8,785 nucleotides of DNA. It comes from Lachnospiraceae bacterium (GTDB taxonomy: Bacteria; Bacillota_A; Clostridia; Lachnospirales; Lachnospiraceae). The notes under the pieces were generated by a model, which saw only the letters and a list, made by a program, of their open reading frames with translations, had not been told where the DNA came from and did not search any database. Position numbers and translations under genes: made by a program. Shown piece after piece: positions 1-6,156 of this stretch. Numbering within the stretch: the first letter of the stretch is position 1; each line of letters begins with the position of its first letter. The stretch lies in the NCBI GenBank assembly GCA_017614185.1, contig JAGACI010000197.1, forward strand, positions 1-8,785, read 5' to 3'.

Positions 1-65
1 AACCACCATAACCCATAATTACCATGCGACAGGTGGAATTTACTTTTGCTCAATCATTTCCAGCT

Positions 66-92
66 GTCTGTTTGCCATGCAAACAAACAGAC
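66..92. repeat. Inverted repeat at predicted transcript start
   Basis: Perfect 9-bp arms GTCTGTTTG (66-74) and CAAACAGAC (84-92) are separated by 9 nt. An alternative inner hairpin, TTTGC-CAT-GCAAA, spans 71-83. The repeat lies just downstream of the minus-strand promoter at 104-131, so it would occupy about +5 to +31 of that transcript. It could be a repressor operator or a 5'-UTR hairpin. The symmetry is seen directly; the role is inferred. Confidence 0.5.
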
Positions 93-103
93 TCTGTGCA
101 ATG

Positions 104-131
104 ATTTTATCACGATTTTCCGGGTCGTCAA
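104..131 (-). promoter_or_regulatory. Sigma-70-type promoter facing left, out of the window
   Basis: On the minus strand there is a -35 TTGACG (126-131), a 16-nt spacer and a -10 TAAAAT (104-109) preceded by the extended element TGA. Transcription would begin near 97 and run toward position 1. It lies downstream of the terminator at 220-260, so it should serve a separate gene beyond the left edge. No clear start codon with a ribosome-binding site is visible before the window ends, so the target is unknown. A weaker overlapping alternative is TTGACG (155-160), 16 nt, TATACC (133-138). Confidence 0.55.
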
Positions 132-161
132 AGGTATATTTCCTTGTCAAAGTTCGTCAAA
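125..161 (-). repeat. Three phased direct repeats TTTGACRA
   Basis: Read on the minus strand, TTTGACGA (154-161), TTTGACAA (144-151) and TTTGACGA (125-132) occur in the same orientation. Their starts are 10 and 19 bp apart, so about one and two helical turns. The copy nearest the gene overlaps the -35 hexamer. This layout resembles direct-repeat sites of OmpR/PhoB-type response regulators or other tandem-binding activators. The repeats are seen in the sequence; the regulator is not identified. Confidence 0.45.
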
Positions 162-167
162 AATGCA

Positions 168-187
168 AATGAGACATTTTTCTCATT
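168..187. repeat. Inverted repeat AATGAGA-N6-TCTCATT
   Basis: Perfect 7-bp arms (168-174 and 181-187) flank a 6-nt centre, CATTTT. The repeat lies upstream of the TTTGACRA repeats and the leftward promoter. A 20-bp dyad of this size could be an operator for a dimeric regulator. A chance AT-rich palindrome cannot be excluded. Confidence 0.3.
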
Positions 188-219
188 ATTTATCGGAAGT
201 TAGTTTTTCATTTGAGCTG

Positions 220-260
220 AAAAAAATTTAAAAAAGCCTCCCCGGTTATCCGGGAAGGCC
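220..260 (-). terminator. Strong intrinsic terminator of the five-gene lipid operon
   Basis: In minus-strand RNA a 10-bp stem, GCCTTCCCGG / CCGGGGAGGC (one G-U pair, loop AUAA), is followed at once by six U residues and then AAA and a second run of seven U. The stem occupies 236-259 and the U tract 220-235. It begins about 10 nt after the stop codon of the lipid kinase gene, so it almost certainly ends that transcription unit. Confidence 0.92.
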
Positions 261-269
261 TTTGTTTAA

Positions 270-1160
270 TTAGCCGGGAACCGCGAAATTCAGGGCTTTT
301 TCGGCAATTTCCAATGTAAAGTTTTCACTGTAAATTATTTCTCCGTCAAGGGAATATGCAAAGCCCGGTGCGGCTTTAACCTCAACTTTCTTGGCTCTCT
401 TATAAACCACAATATCTTTCATGGATTCATCATCCAGATGCTTTCCTTCGGTATAGGGGCCAAGGATTTTGACAAAGCGGAATCTGGAAATCGGTTTAAT
501 GAGGCAAACCTCAAGCCATCCATCGTCTATCTCGGCTCTGGGCGCACACTTAAAGGAGCCTCCGACATACATTCCGTTTGCGACCGTACAAAGAAGAGCT
601 TTTCCCGAGGGATTGAGTACTTCCCCGTCAGCTGTTACGGTAACCGTATTCTTCATACTCTTAATAAGCGCGGTTACTATGCCCTTTGTGTATGCGCTCT
701 TACTGCCGTGACCTGTCTTTTCTCTTTCTTTGTTAATTGTAATTGCAACTGTTGTGTCGAATCCGAAGTTGGTTACATTGTCGCTGTAAAGGTCTCCTAC
801 CTTTATAAGATCGATAGGTTTTGCCTCGGCATCAAGAAGTGCTTCGATATCAAGGAACTTATCGGCTCCAAATACTTTGACAAAGTCGTTTCCGCTTCCG
901 CAGGGATAGCAGGTAACCGAAGTCCTTTCTCTTCCGACTGCTCCGTTTACCACCTCATTGATTGTTCCGTCTCCGCCGCAGGCGATAAATCTTACATCTT
1001 CATCAGGATAGTTCTTTACAAAAGAAGTCGCATCCTTTGGTCCCTTTGTAAGGTAAACCTCACATTCTCCCTCATGCTTTGAATTCCTGATAGCTTCTCT
1101 TATCTTGGCTTCACTTCCGCCTTCTCCTGCACACGGATTTACGATAAATACATACTTCAT
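270..1160 (-). CDS. Diacylglycerol/lipid kinase, YegS/DgkB family
   Basis: This 296-aa protein is a soluble lipid kinase with the diacylglycerol kinase catalytic fold, and probably transfers phosphate from ATP to diacylglycerol or a related lipid at the membrane face. Visible motifs are VNP.AG near the N-terminus (7-12), the nucleotide-binding loop GGDGTINEVVNG (62-73), GSGND (88-92), NFGFD (131-135), a P-x3-IDDGWLEV stretch around 207-218 and SLDGE (270-274). The length matches the family's usual 290-310 residues. ATG at 1160 has a strong AAGGAGG upstream with a somewhat long spacer of about 11 nt. It is the last gene of the operon, 23 nt after the lysoplasmalogenase-like gene and just before a strong terminator. 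Recycling diacylglycerol to phosphatidic acid (DgkB role) is the likeliest job; the exact substrate cannot be told from sequence. Confidence 0.9.
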   Translation of the reverse strand: MKYVFIVNPCAGEGGSEAKIREAIRNSKHEGECEVYLTKGPKDATSFVKNYPDEDVRFIACGGDGTINEVVNGAVGRERTSVTCYPCGSGNDFVKVFGADKFLDIEALLDAEAKPIDLIKVGDLYSDNVTNFGFDTTVAITINKEREKTGHGSKSAYTKGIVTALIKSMKNTVTVTADGEVLNPSGKALLCTVANGMYVGGSFKCAPRAEIDDGWLEVCLIKPISRFRFVKILGPYTEGKHLDDESMKDIVVYKRAKKVEVKAAPGFAYSLDGEIIYSENFTLEIAEKALNFAVPG

Positions 1161-1183
1161 ATGGTTTTCTGCCTCCTTCTTTG

Positions 1184-1843
1184 TTAGATGCCCAACATTA
1201 TTACCCCTTGTGTTATAAGTAACTCACCCAATATATAAGTTAACATCACCGTGAAATGTCTTTTAAACACTATATCCGGATTCTTGTAGTATCGAACCAG
1301 ATAAAGTGTGCAATCCGAGATGAAGAAAAGAACTGCTCCTGCGTATGCAACTATTGCCCCCCATCCCGGATTTGAGAAGAGCTGTTTTAGCGCAAAGACA
1401 TTCATGGTGGCGTTAGCCAGAAGATAAATGCACATGGGTGGTATCATCGGTTTCGGCGTCGTAGCGTAAAGATTCTTTATCACTATAAAGACAATCGTAT
1501 AGTAGACGGCCGCAATCGGAATCACCACCGCGAAGTTTACCTTTGAAATATCTATGTTTCTCATGTAAACCCCGATAAACAAAAAGTGACAAAACAGAAA
1601 GCTGATGCCTCCCATCGTGAACCACTTGTGGCCCTTTGGAATAAGTAAGACATCACCTAACCAGCTTGTCACCAATGCTGCGATTAAAACCCAATAAGGT
1701 TTATCTGTGCTGCACAAATAATAGCCGATAATGAACAGCAAAAGAAAAGGCTTTGTAACGCCCCTCCTCTTGTTGTCGTTCCAGCTGTCGTACAAATGTA
1801 TTGCACTTGCTATTACGAGCAGAATCAAAAATATGTACTTCAT
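1184..1843 (-). CDS. YhhN-family (TMEM86-like) membrane protein, putative lysoplasmalogenase
   Basis: This very hydrophobic 219-aa protein has about seven or eight predicted membrane segments. It carries YhhN/TMEM86 hallmarks: GDVLLIPKG..WF (63-75) after a membrane helix, GAVLFFISD (169-177), and TY.LGELLITQG (202-213) near the C-terminus. Animal TMEM86 and some bacterial members cleave the vinyl-ether bond of lysoplasmalogens; many bacterial YhhN proteins are untested. The activity is meaningful here because many anaerobic Bacillota make plasmalogens. I start at ATG 1843 (MKYIFLILLV, directly entering the first helix), with GGGGG five nt upstream. A TTG at 1855 with AAAGG seven nt upstream would add MGDC and cannot be excluded. 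The gene starts 22 nt after the J-domain gene and precedes the lipid kinase, so two lipid-enzyme families sit side by side in the operon. Confidence 0.8.
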   Translation of the reverse strand: MKYIFLILLVIASAIHLYDSWNDNKRRGVTKPFLLLFIIGYYLCSTDKPYWVLIAALVTSWLGDVLLIPKGHKWFTMGGISFLFCHFLFIGVYMRNIDISKVNFAVVIPIAAVYYTIVFIVIKNLYATTPKPMIPPMCIYLLANATMNVFALKQLFSNPGWGAIVAYAGAVLFFISDCTLYLVRYYKNPDIVFKRHFTVMLTYILGELLITQGVIMLGI

Positions 1844-1865
1844 GCAATCCCCCAACTATGTGCCT

Positions 1866-2627
1866 TTAATAATAGTATCTGCCACCGCCGCAGCAAAGTC
1901 CGCCACCGCCACAGCAAAGATTGCAGATAAGGTTTGCGATACAAAGTTTAAGGCAGATGCTGCTGCCGCCGCCTATGGGCGACGAATATGCAGATCTCCT
2001 TGTGCTGTACCAGTCATCACCTGTCTCAAAACGGTTAACAAGATTTCTGTAATCCATGTTGTTAGGCTCCAAGGCAGATGCTCTCTTTGCATGCTCTTTT
2101 GCCGCAAATGAGTTTCCAAGTCCATAATGCGCCAAAGCTGAATAATAGTACCATCTTGCATTACGACGGCTCTCTTCCATGTCATCGAGAGTGGTTCTCG
2201 CTTCCTTGTAGTAGCCGTTTCTTATATAGTTGCCTGCCGCACGAATATGATTATCTTCCTCATATCCGGTGCCGCCTCCCGCATAATTTGAATTAAATCC
2301 GCCAAAGGAACCAAAGCCGAAGTTTCTAAAGAAATCTTCGAAATCCTGAGTATCTTTGTATCCATAGCTGTATCCTGAAGATGATGAGCCCTGGCCGTAG
2401 GATGAACCGGGACCATATGAGGAACCTGAGTATCCGCCGGTTTTCTCCTGCATTATCTGCTTATATGCAGCCTGAACTTCCTTAAACTTCTCTTCCGCAG
2501 CTTCCTTGTTCGGATTATTTATATTGGCATCAGGATGATATTTTCGGCTTAATGCCTTGTATGCTTTTTTGATTTCTTCTTCCGAAGCGCCCCTTGAAAC
2601 GCCCAGAACCTGATAAGGGTCACGCAT
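1866..2627 (-). CDS. J-domain protein with TPR-like helices and Cys-rich tail
   Basis: This 253-aa J-protein co-chaperone candidate has four parts. A canonical J domain (1-60: PYQVLGV.., HPD at 31-33, then [13 protein letters not shown]) should stimulate the ATPase of a DnaK-type Hsp70. A low-complexity Gly/Ser/Tyr/Phe linker (64-120) contains repeated SSYG units. A helical region (125-200) looks like two TPR repeats ([38 protein letters not shown]). A C-terminal tail (222-253) holds seven Cys in the pattern C-x3-C-x5-C-x2-CC-x5-CC with glycine spacers, ending RYYY. It lacks the DnaJ zinc-finger repeats and client-binding domain, so it is not DnaJ itself. Its ATG overlaps the stop of the DUF5685 gene by 8 nt (ATGCGTGA), which indicates translational coupling; a GAGG lies 6 nt upstream. 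The tail may bind metal, be lipid-modified or associate with membrane; none of this is shown. Confidence 0.9.
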   Translation of the reverse strand: MRDPYQVLGVSRGASEEEIKKAYKALSRKYHPDANINNPNKEAAEEKFKEVQAAYKQIMQEKTGGYSGSSYGPGSSYGQGSSSSGYSYGYKDTQDFEDFFRNFGFGSFGGFNSNYAGGGTGYEEDNHIRAAGNYIRNGYYKEARTTLDDMEESRRNARWYYYSALAHYGLGNSFAAKEHAKRASALEPNNMDYRNLVNRFETGDDWYSTRRSAYSSPIGGGSSICLKLCIANLICNLCCGGGGLCCGGGRYYY

Positions 2628-3462
2628 TTTTATCCTCTTCTTTGTTTCTCTTATTCCTTACAAGCTCGTAACGACTCCATACTCCGGAATAAAGAATATT
2701 TCTCAAAATACTGATGTCGTTGATGATAGGCAAAAGCTCAAACGCCTTGCAGCACTCAGACATCATATTGGTAAGAATCTTTTGTACATCTTCGTCAAAT
2801 TCGGGACTTCCAAACTTGTCTATAAAAGGATTGTAGCGGTTCTTCTTAATGTCGTCCTCCACATCCTCATATGCATCCATAATATAAATGAATCGTCCCA
2901 GGTGATTGCCGATTGAATAAAGCTCATCAGCCCATTCATCATTCTTATATGAAAAAATAGCTCCGAGTATCTCTCCGAAAAGACCGGACATCATATCGAT
3001 ATCCTTGTTCCCTGCCTTCTCAGCCTCGGTAATCTTTGAAAGGGTATCGCGTATAAGCTTTGCTTTCTCGGGGTATTTCTTTTCTATCTTACATACAGCA
3101 CAGTAAAGGGAATCTGCAAGAAGCTTTCTGCTTACTTTCCTGTCATCCTCCCAGTCGTCAATACACTTATAATATGTCAGAAGAATATTCATATCCGCAG
3201 CATACTCTGTATACTCGGTCTTGATTGTAGGATGTTTTTCAAAGGGATGAACGATACATTTCGTCGTTCCTTTTGATATTTCCGGCTCATAGAGATCCGA
3301 AAGAAGAAGCGCCAGAAAAGTCATGTCGTAAGAAAGAGTCATCTGGCCTTTTATTCCGTAGTTATCCTTAAGGGTCCTGCATAGTCCGCAATAGTACCCT
3401 TGATAAACATCAAACTCTTTGAATTTAAGTTCACCCTTATTAATTATGATATAACCGAACAC
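2620..3462 (-). CDS. DUF5685 family protein, possibly class I isoprenoid-synthase-like
   Basis: This 280-aa mostly helical protein is recognised as DUF5685 from its N-terminus ([13 protein letters not shown]...) and the [10 protein letters not shown] segment. It has no signal peptide or obvious membrane helix. CxxC pairs occur at 25-28 and 121-124. Two acidic motifs stand out: IDDWEDD (101-107), and [15 protein letters not shown] (196-210), with D196, D200, D204 and R209 spaced as N/D-x3-D-x3-D-x4-R. In squalene/phytoene synthases such as CrtM, a DDxxD motif and an N-x3-D-x3-D motif followed by Arg bind Mg2+ and the prenyl diphosphates. This resemblance is my own reading; the family's function is unknown to me. 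The start is GTG 3462, chosen because AGGAGG sits 6 nt upstream. The gene lies 16 nt after the zinc-ribbon gene and overlaps the J-protein gene, so the three are probably co-translated partners. Confidence 0.85.
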   Translation of the reverse strand: MFGYIIINKGELKFKEFDVYQGYYCGLCRTLKDNYGIKGQMTLSYDMTFLALLLSDLYEPEISKGTTKCIVHPFEKHPTIKTEYTEYAADMNILLTYYKCIDDWEDDRKVSRKLLADSLYCAVCKIEKKYPEKAKLIRDTLSKITEAEKAGNKDIDMMSGLFGEILGAIFSYKNDEWADELYSIGNHLGRFIYIMDAYEDVEDDIKKNRYNPFIDKFGSPEFDEDVQKILTNMMSECCKAFELLPIINDISILRNILYSGVWSRYELVRNKRNKEEDKNA

Positions 3463-3466
3463 TTTA

Positions 3467-3474
3467 CTCCTCCT
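3467..3474 (-). promoter_or_regulatory. Ribosome-binding site for GTG start of DUF5685 gene
   Basis: AGGAGGAG on the minus strand, with a 6-nt spacer from its AGGAGG core to the GTG at 3462-3460. The near-consensus site at ideal spacing supports a GTG start, and the protein then begins with the typical family N-terminus MFGYI. Confidence 0.85.
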
Positions 3475-3478
3475 GTAT

Positions 3479-3877
3479 TCAGCTGTTCTTTATAAACGTC
3501 GTGTTGCATTTGGGGCATCTTATCTCGATTTTGCCCCTGCCCCTCGGTACCCTGATTTTCTGATTACAGCCGGGGCATCTGTAAATGTGATGTGTCTTTC
3601 GTTGTCTGATTTCACCCACGAACTTATTTATCTTGCTTCTAACCTTATATGAGTGCCTTAAGTAAAAGTTGTTCTCCTGCTGTCTCTTGTAAATGTCTCT
3701 CGAAAACATTCTGAAATATCCGTATCCGAGAATCAAAAGAGCAAGTATATATACATAAGGAACCCTGAAAAGGGATAAAATCATGAAAAACAATGATACG
3801 CCAAATAAAAACCTGTTAAGCTGGTCACTGCCGTATCTGCCCATCATAAATCTAGCCAGTCTTTGTCTGAAATCCAT
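3479..3877 (-). CDS. Small membrane protein with C-terminal zinc ribbon
   Basis: A 132-aa protein. After a basic amphipathic N-terminus (MDFRQRLARFMMGRYGS) come two short hydrophobic helices (about 22-37 and 40-57), separated by only RVPY, so a membrane hairpin is likely. A basic linker leads to a zinc ribbon with CPGC (101-104) and CPKC (121-124), which should bind one zinc ion on the cytoplasmic side. No enzymatic motif is present. Such ribbons often bind nucleic acid or protein; here membrane anchoring suggests a scaffold or sensor, which is inference. ATG 3877 is chosen over an in-frame GTG at 3886 because that GTG lies inside the Shine-Dalgarno sequence AGAGGTG. It is the first gene of the five-gene operon, 16 nt before the DUF5685 gene. 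Confidence 0.85.
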   Translation of the reverse strand: MDFRQRLARFMMGRYGSDQLNRFLFGVSLFFMILSLFRVPYVYILALLILGYGYFRMFSRDIYKRQQENNFYLRHSYKVRSKINKFVGEIRQRKTHHIYRCPGCNQKIRVPRGRGKIEIRCPKCNTTFIKNS

Positions 3878-3883
3878 ATCATT

Positions 3884-3890
3884 CACCTCT
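3884..3890 (-). promoter_or_regulatory. Ribosome-binding site deciding the zinc-ribbon gene start
   Basis: AGAGGTG on the minus strand ends 6 nt before ATG 3877. It contains the alternative GTG codon (3886-3884), which therefore cannot be well served by it. Confidence 0.75.
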
Positions 3891-3912
3891 CACAGACCAT
3901 TCGTTAATAACA

Positions 3913-3941
3913 ATCGTAAGGGTTTTGATTCCTAAAATCAA
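3913..3941 (-). promoter_or_regulatory. Candidate promoter of the five-gene lipid operon
   Basis: Minus strand: TTGATT (3936-3941), 17-nt spacer, TACGAT (3913-3918). Each hexamer matches the sigma-70 consensus at four of six positions, with ideal spacing. It lies between the GH13 hairpin and the zinc-ribbon gene, which leaves a leader of about 30 nt. The -35 is also one arm of a small dyad, TTGATT-CCTAA-AATCAA (3925-3941). The prediction is modest in strength; read-through from the GH13 gene is an alternative. Confidence 0.35.
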
Positions 3942-3943
3942 TG

Positions 3944-3985
3944 AAGGGAATTTAAAAAGATTATAAAATCTTTCTAAACTCCCTT
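3944..3985 (-). terminator. Long hairpin after the GH13 gene, probable terminator
   Basis: Arms 3944-3962 and 3967-3985 form a 19-bp stem with a 4-nt loop. In minus-strand RNA all 19 positions pair, two of them as G-U; in plus-strand RNA those two become A-C mismatches, so the structure is suited to the minus-strand transcript. It begins 4 nt after the GH13 stop codon. The following CAUUGAUUUUAG is only weakly U-rich, so it may act as a leaky terminator or as a 3'-end stabiliser rather than a full stop. Confidence 0.65.
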
Positions 3986-3989
3986 GCGT

Positions 3990-6092
3990 TTAATCTTCGT
4001 ATCTAAGAATCATTGCGCCGGTTCTTGGAAGCGTAACATTTATACATCCGTTTGTGACGATTACTCTCTCTTCACTGTCGCTGAATGTATAAGCATCCGA
4101 GTACAAAAGCCTCTTTACTTCTGTTTCCTTCGGAATACCCAGCACCCAAACCGCAATCTGTCTCTCAAGATCCTCATCACCGTTGTTTACAAGAACAATG
4201 GTCTTGCCTGCGTTGTCAAATCGTCCGTATGCGATGAAGTTTCTGTCTGTATCGAGGAACTTGAGTGAACCTTTCTTAAGCTCAGGGCAGTTCTTGTGTA
4301 TCTTTATAGCCGCCTTATGGAAAAGAAGCATCTCCGTATCTTCTCTTCCCCAGGGATATGTTCTTCTGTTGTCGGGATCGGTGAAGCCGCATACACCGGC
4401 CTCGTCGCCATAGTAAAGAGTAGGCGCTCCGGTCCATGTCATCTGCATGATGACTGCCTCTCTCATAACGGCCTTGTTGATTCCCTCTTCTGCTGCCTTA
4501 GCACCCTTATCCTGAACACGGCCCACCACATGATTGGTTCTGGTCAGGAATCTTGAATGGTCGTGATTGGAAAGCTGGTTCATGGCAACCATGATTGAAG
4601 ACATTGAAAGTCCCGAAAGATGGTCCTGCATGCTTGCCCAGAAATGGCTTTGGTTACCGAGAAGATCGGGCCTGAAGTCATCCGAGTGCTTCTCCATACC
4701 TGTCAAAAACCAGGTAACAGGCTCCATAAACGCATCATAGTTCATGACACTGTCCCATTCATTTCCGGAAAGCCATGGTTTCGTATCCCCATAGTGCTCG
4801 GCTAAGATTATAGCATCCGGATTGGCTTCCTTAACCGCTTTCCTGAAGTCCTGCCAGAAGCGGTGATTGTATTCGGGTGAATGACCAAGATCCGCAGCCA
4901 CGTCAAGTCTCCATCCGTCCGCATTGTACGGCGGTGAAACCCATTTCTTTGCTATTTTTAATATATAATCTTTAAGAGTCGGTGAGCCTTCGTAATTAAG
5001 TTTAGGTAACGTATCATGTCCCCACCAGCCCTCATAGAATCTGTTGTAAGGCCAGCTGCCCTGAGAGTTGAAATCGAAAAATGACCTGTAAGGAGAATCA
5101 GCTGCTATATAAGCGCCCTTCTCAAACCCGTCGGCTTCCTCATATATTCTCTCTCTGTCCATCCACTTGTTAAAAGAACCGCAGTGGTTGAACACACCGT
5201 CAAGGATAACCCTTATGCCTCTCTTGTGCGCTTCGCTTACTACCTCTGCAAAAAACGCATCCGTCGCATCAAGGTTTGCCTTGCTTGTAAGTCTGTTAAT
5301 ATATTTGGTGGCGTGCATGTTCTCTGTGTCGCCATCTTTTAAAAGCTCGCCCTCATCATCCACAATTCTTCCGAAGTGAGGATCGATGTGGTCGTAGTCC
5401 TGAATATCGTATTTATGATTGGAAGGAGAAACAAAAAGGGGATTAAAGTAGATTACCTCAACTCCGAGGTCTTTAAGGTAATCAAGTTTATCCATTACAC
5501 CCTGCAAGTCTCCGCCATAAAACCTGTGAATGTCAGTCTTGGCAGGATTTGAATACCAGTCCGTTACTCTCTCCGAATAATTACCGACATAATAATACTC
5601 GTTTGTCAGTACATCATTGCCGGGGTCACCGTTTCTGAATCTGTCCACATAAATCTGGTACATTACGGCACCCTTGGCCCAATCGGGAGTGGAGAATCCG
5701 GGGATTATGACAAAGTCGTAATTCCAGCTTTCTTTATTTACCACACCTCGCATGTCAAAATATACTATCTGCTTACCGCTTTTCACGCTGAAATGATAGC
5801 TTATCTTAACGTTATCAAGCTGTATTTCATGATAGTAATAATCAAAAAGCTCATCTGAGCTCTCCCATAACATGGGAACTTTGGTTTCGCCGTGAACAAT
5901 GTATACAGAATCCACATTGTCCTTGGCGGTTCTGAAACGTATGGTTATCCTGTCATAAGCAGTAGGTTCGAATGGTATAACAAAATTCTCCGTGGTATCG
6001 GAGAATAATGCTTTTTTCTTTATTAAAGGCTTCATGGAATTAATATAATTAAGATTCCATCTTGAGCCGCTCATTTCCATGTTTCCGAACAT
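3990..6092 (-). CDS. GH13 alpha-glucan hydrolase, neopullulanase/cyclomaltodextrinase type
   Basis: This 700-aa enzyme has no signal peptide, so it should act in the cytoplasm on imported maltodextrins, cyclodextrins or pullulan fragments, or on stored glycogen. A beta-rich N-terminal module (about 35-118) resembles the CBM34-type domain of this group. The TIM barrel starts near 137 (WAKGAVMYQIYVDRF). All GH13 signatures are present: region I DGVFNH (298-303), region V LPKLN (362-366), region II GWRLD with nucleophile D397, region III AEH with acid/base E432, and region IV NHD (509-511) with the transition-state Asp. A C-terminal beta domain follows from about 610. An acidic insert (244-272) sits in the barrel's B-domain region. 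The start at ATG 6092 has AAAGGAA about 10 nt upstream; internal ATGs at codons 5 and 7 lack a well-placed site. The gene is monocistronic, with its own promoter and downstream hairpin. The exact specificity is not decidable from sequence. Confidence 0.92.
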   Translation of the reverse strand: MFGNMEMSGSRWNLNYINSMKPLIKKKALFSDTTENFVIPFEPTAYDRITIRFRTAKDNVDSVYIVHGETKVPMLWESSDELFDYYYHEIQLDNVKISYHFSVKSGKQIVYFDMRGVVNKESWNYDFVIIPGFSTPDWAKGAVMYQIYVDRFRNGDPGNDVLTNEYYYVGNYSERVTDWYSNPAKTDIHRFYGGDLQGVMDKLDYLKDLGVEVIYFNPLFVSPSNHKYDIQDYDHIDPHFGRIVDDEGELLKDGDTENMHATKYINRLTSKANLDATDAFFAEVVSEAHKRGIRVILDGVFNHCGSFNKWMDRERIYEEADGFEKGAYIAADSPYRSFFDFNSQGSWPYNRFYEGWWGHDTLPKLNYEGSPTLKDYILKIAKKWVSPPYNADGWRLDVAADLGHSPEYNHRFWQDFRKAVKEANPDAIILAEHYGDTKPWLSGNEWDSVMNYDAFMEPVTWFLTGMEKHSDDFRPDLLGNQSHFWASMQDHLSGLSMSSIMVAMNQLSNHDHSRFLTRTNHVVGRVQDKGAKAAEEGINKAVMREAVIMQMTWTGAPTLYYGDEAGVCGFTDPDNRRTYPWGREDTEMLLFHKAAIKIHKNCPELKKGSLKFLDTDRNFIAYGRFDNAGKTIVLVNNGDEDLERQIAVWVLGIPKETEVKRLLYSDAYTFSDSEERVIVTNGCINVTLPRTGAMILRYED

Positions 6093-6116
6093 AACTGAAG
6101 AATTCCTTTCGGTCCT

Positions 6117-6145
6117 ATTTTACCGCAAGAAAGGCTTACATTCAA
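6117..6145 (-). promoter_or_regulatory. Candidate promoter of the GH13 gene
   Basis: Minus strand: TTGAAT (6140-6145), 17-nt spacer, TAAAAT (6117-6122), matching the consensus at four and five of six positions. The start of transcription would be near 6110, which leaves a very short leader just ahead of the AAAGGAA ribosome-binding site (6103-6109). That tightness is the main doubt. Confidence 0.5.
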
Positions 6146-6156
6146 GATAACAAGCC

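Noticed and set aside
1..25. Possible start of a minus-strand gene (ATG at 25, reading MVIMGYGG)
   Set aside because: There is no Shine-Dalgarno sequence before this or the nearby ATGs, and only eight codons are visible. The real start of the leftward gene may lie beyond the window.
66..187. CRISPR-like or mobile-element repeats in the left intergenic region
   Set aside because: The repeats are 7-9 bp and lack regular spacers, transposase genes or terminal inverted repeats. They fit a promoter region better.
46..231. Plus-strand 61-codon frame in the left intergenic region
   Set aside because: No ribosome-binding site, no recognisable sequence, and it runs through the dyads and into the terminator; not supported as a gene.
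438..1082. Plus-strand open frame of 214 codons opposite the lipid kinase gene
   Set aside because: It lies wholly antisense to a gene with clear catalytic motifs, has no recognisable domain and no ribosome-binding site of note. It is a shadow frame.
1731..2111. Plus-strand open frame of 126 codons with an Ala-rich stretch
   Set aside because: The Ala/Thr run is simply the complement of the Gly/Cys-rich tail of the J-protein; no independent coding evidence.
3886..3886. GTG start at 3886 for the zinc-ribbon gene and GTG at 8586 for the first permease
   Set aside because: Both GTG codons lie inside or directly against the ribosome-binding site; the ATG three codons downstream is well spaced in each case.
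3878..3989. Riboswitch or small RNA gene between the GH13 gene and the lipid operon
   Set aside because: Only one long simple hairpin and one small dyad are present in about 110 nt; no multi-branch structure or known riboswitch core was recognised.
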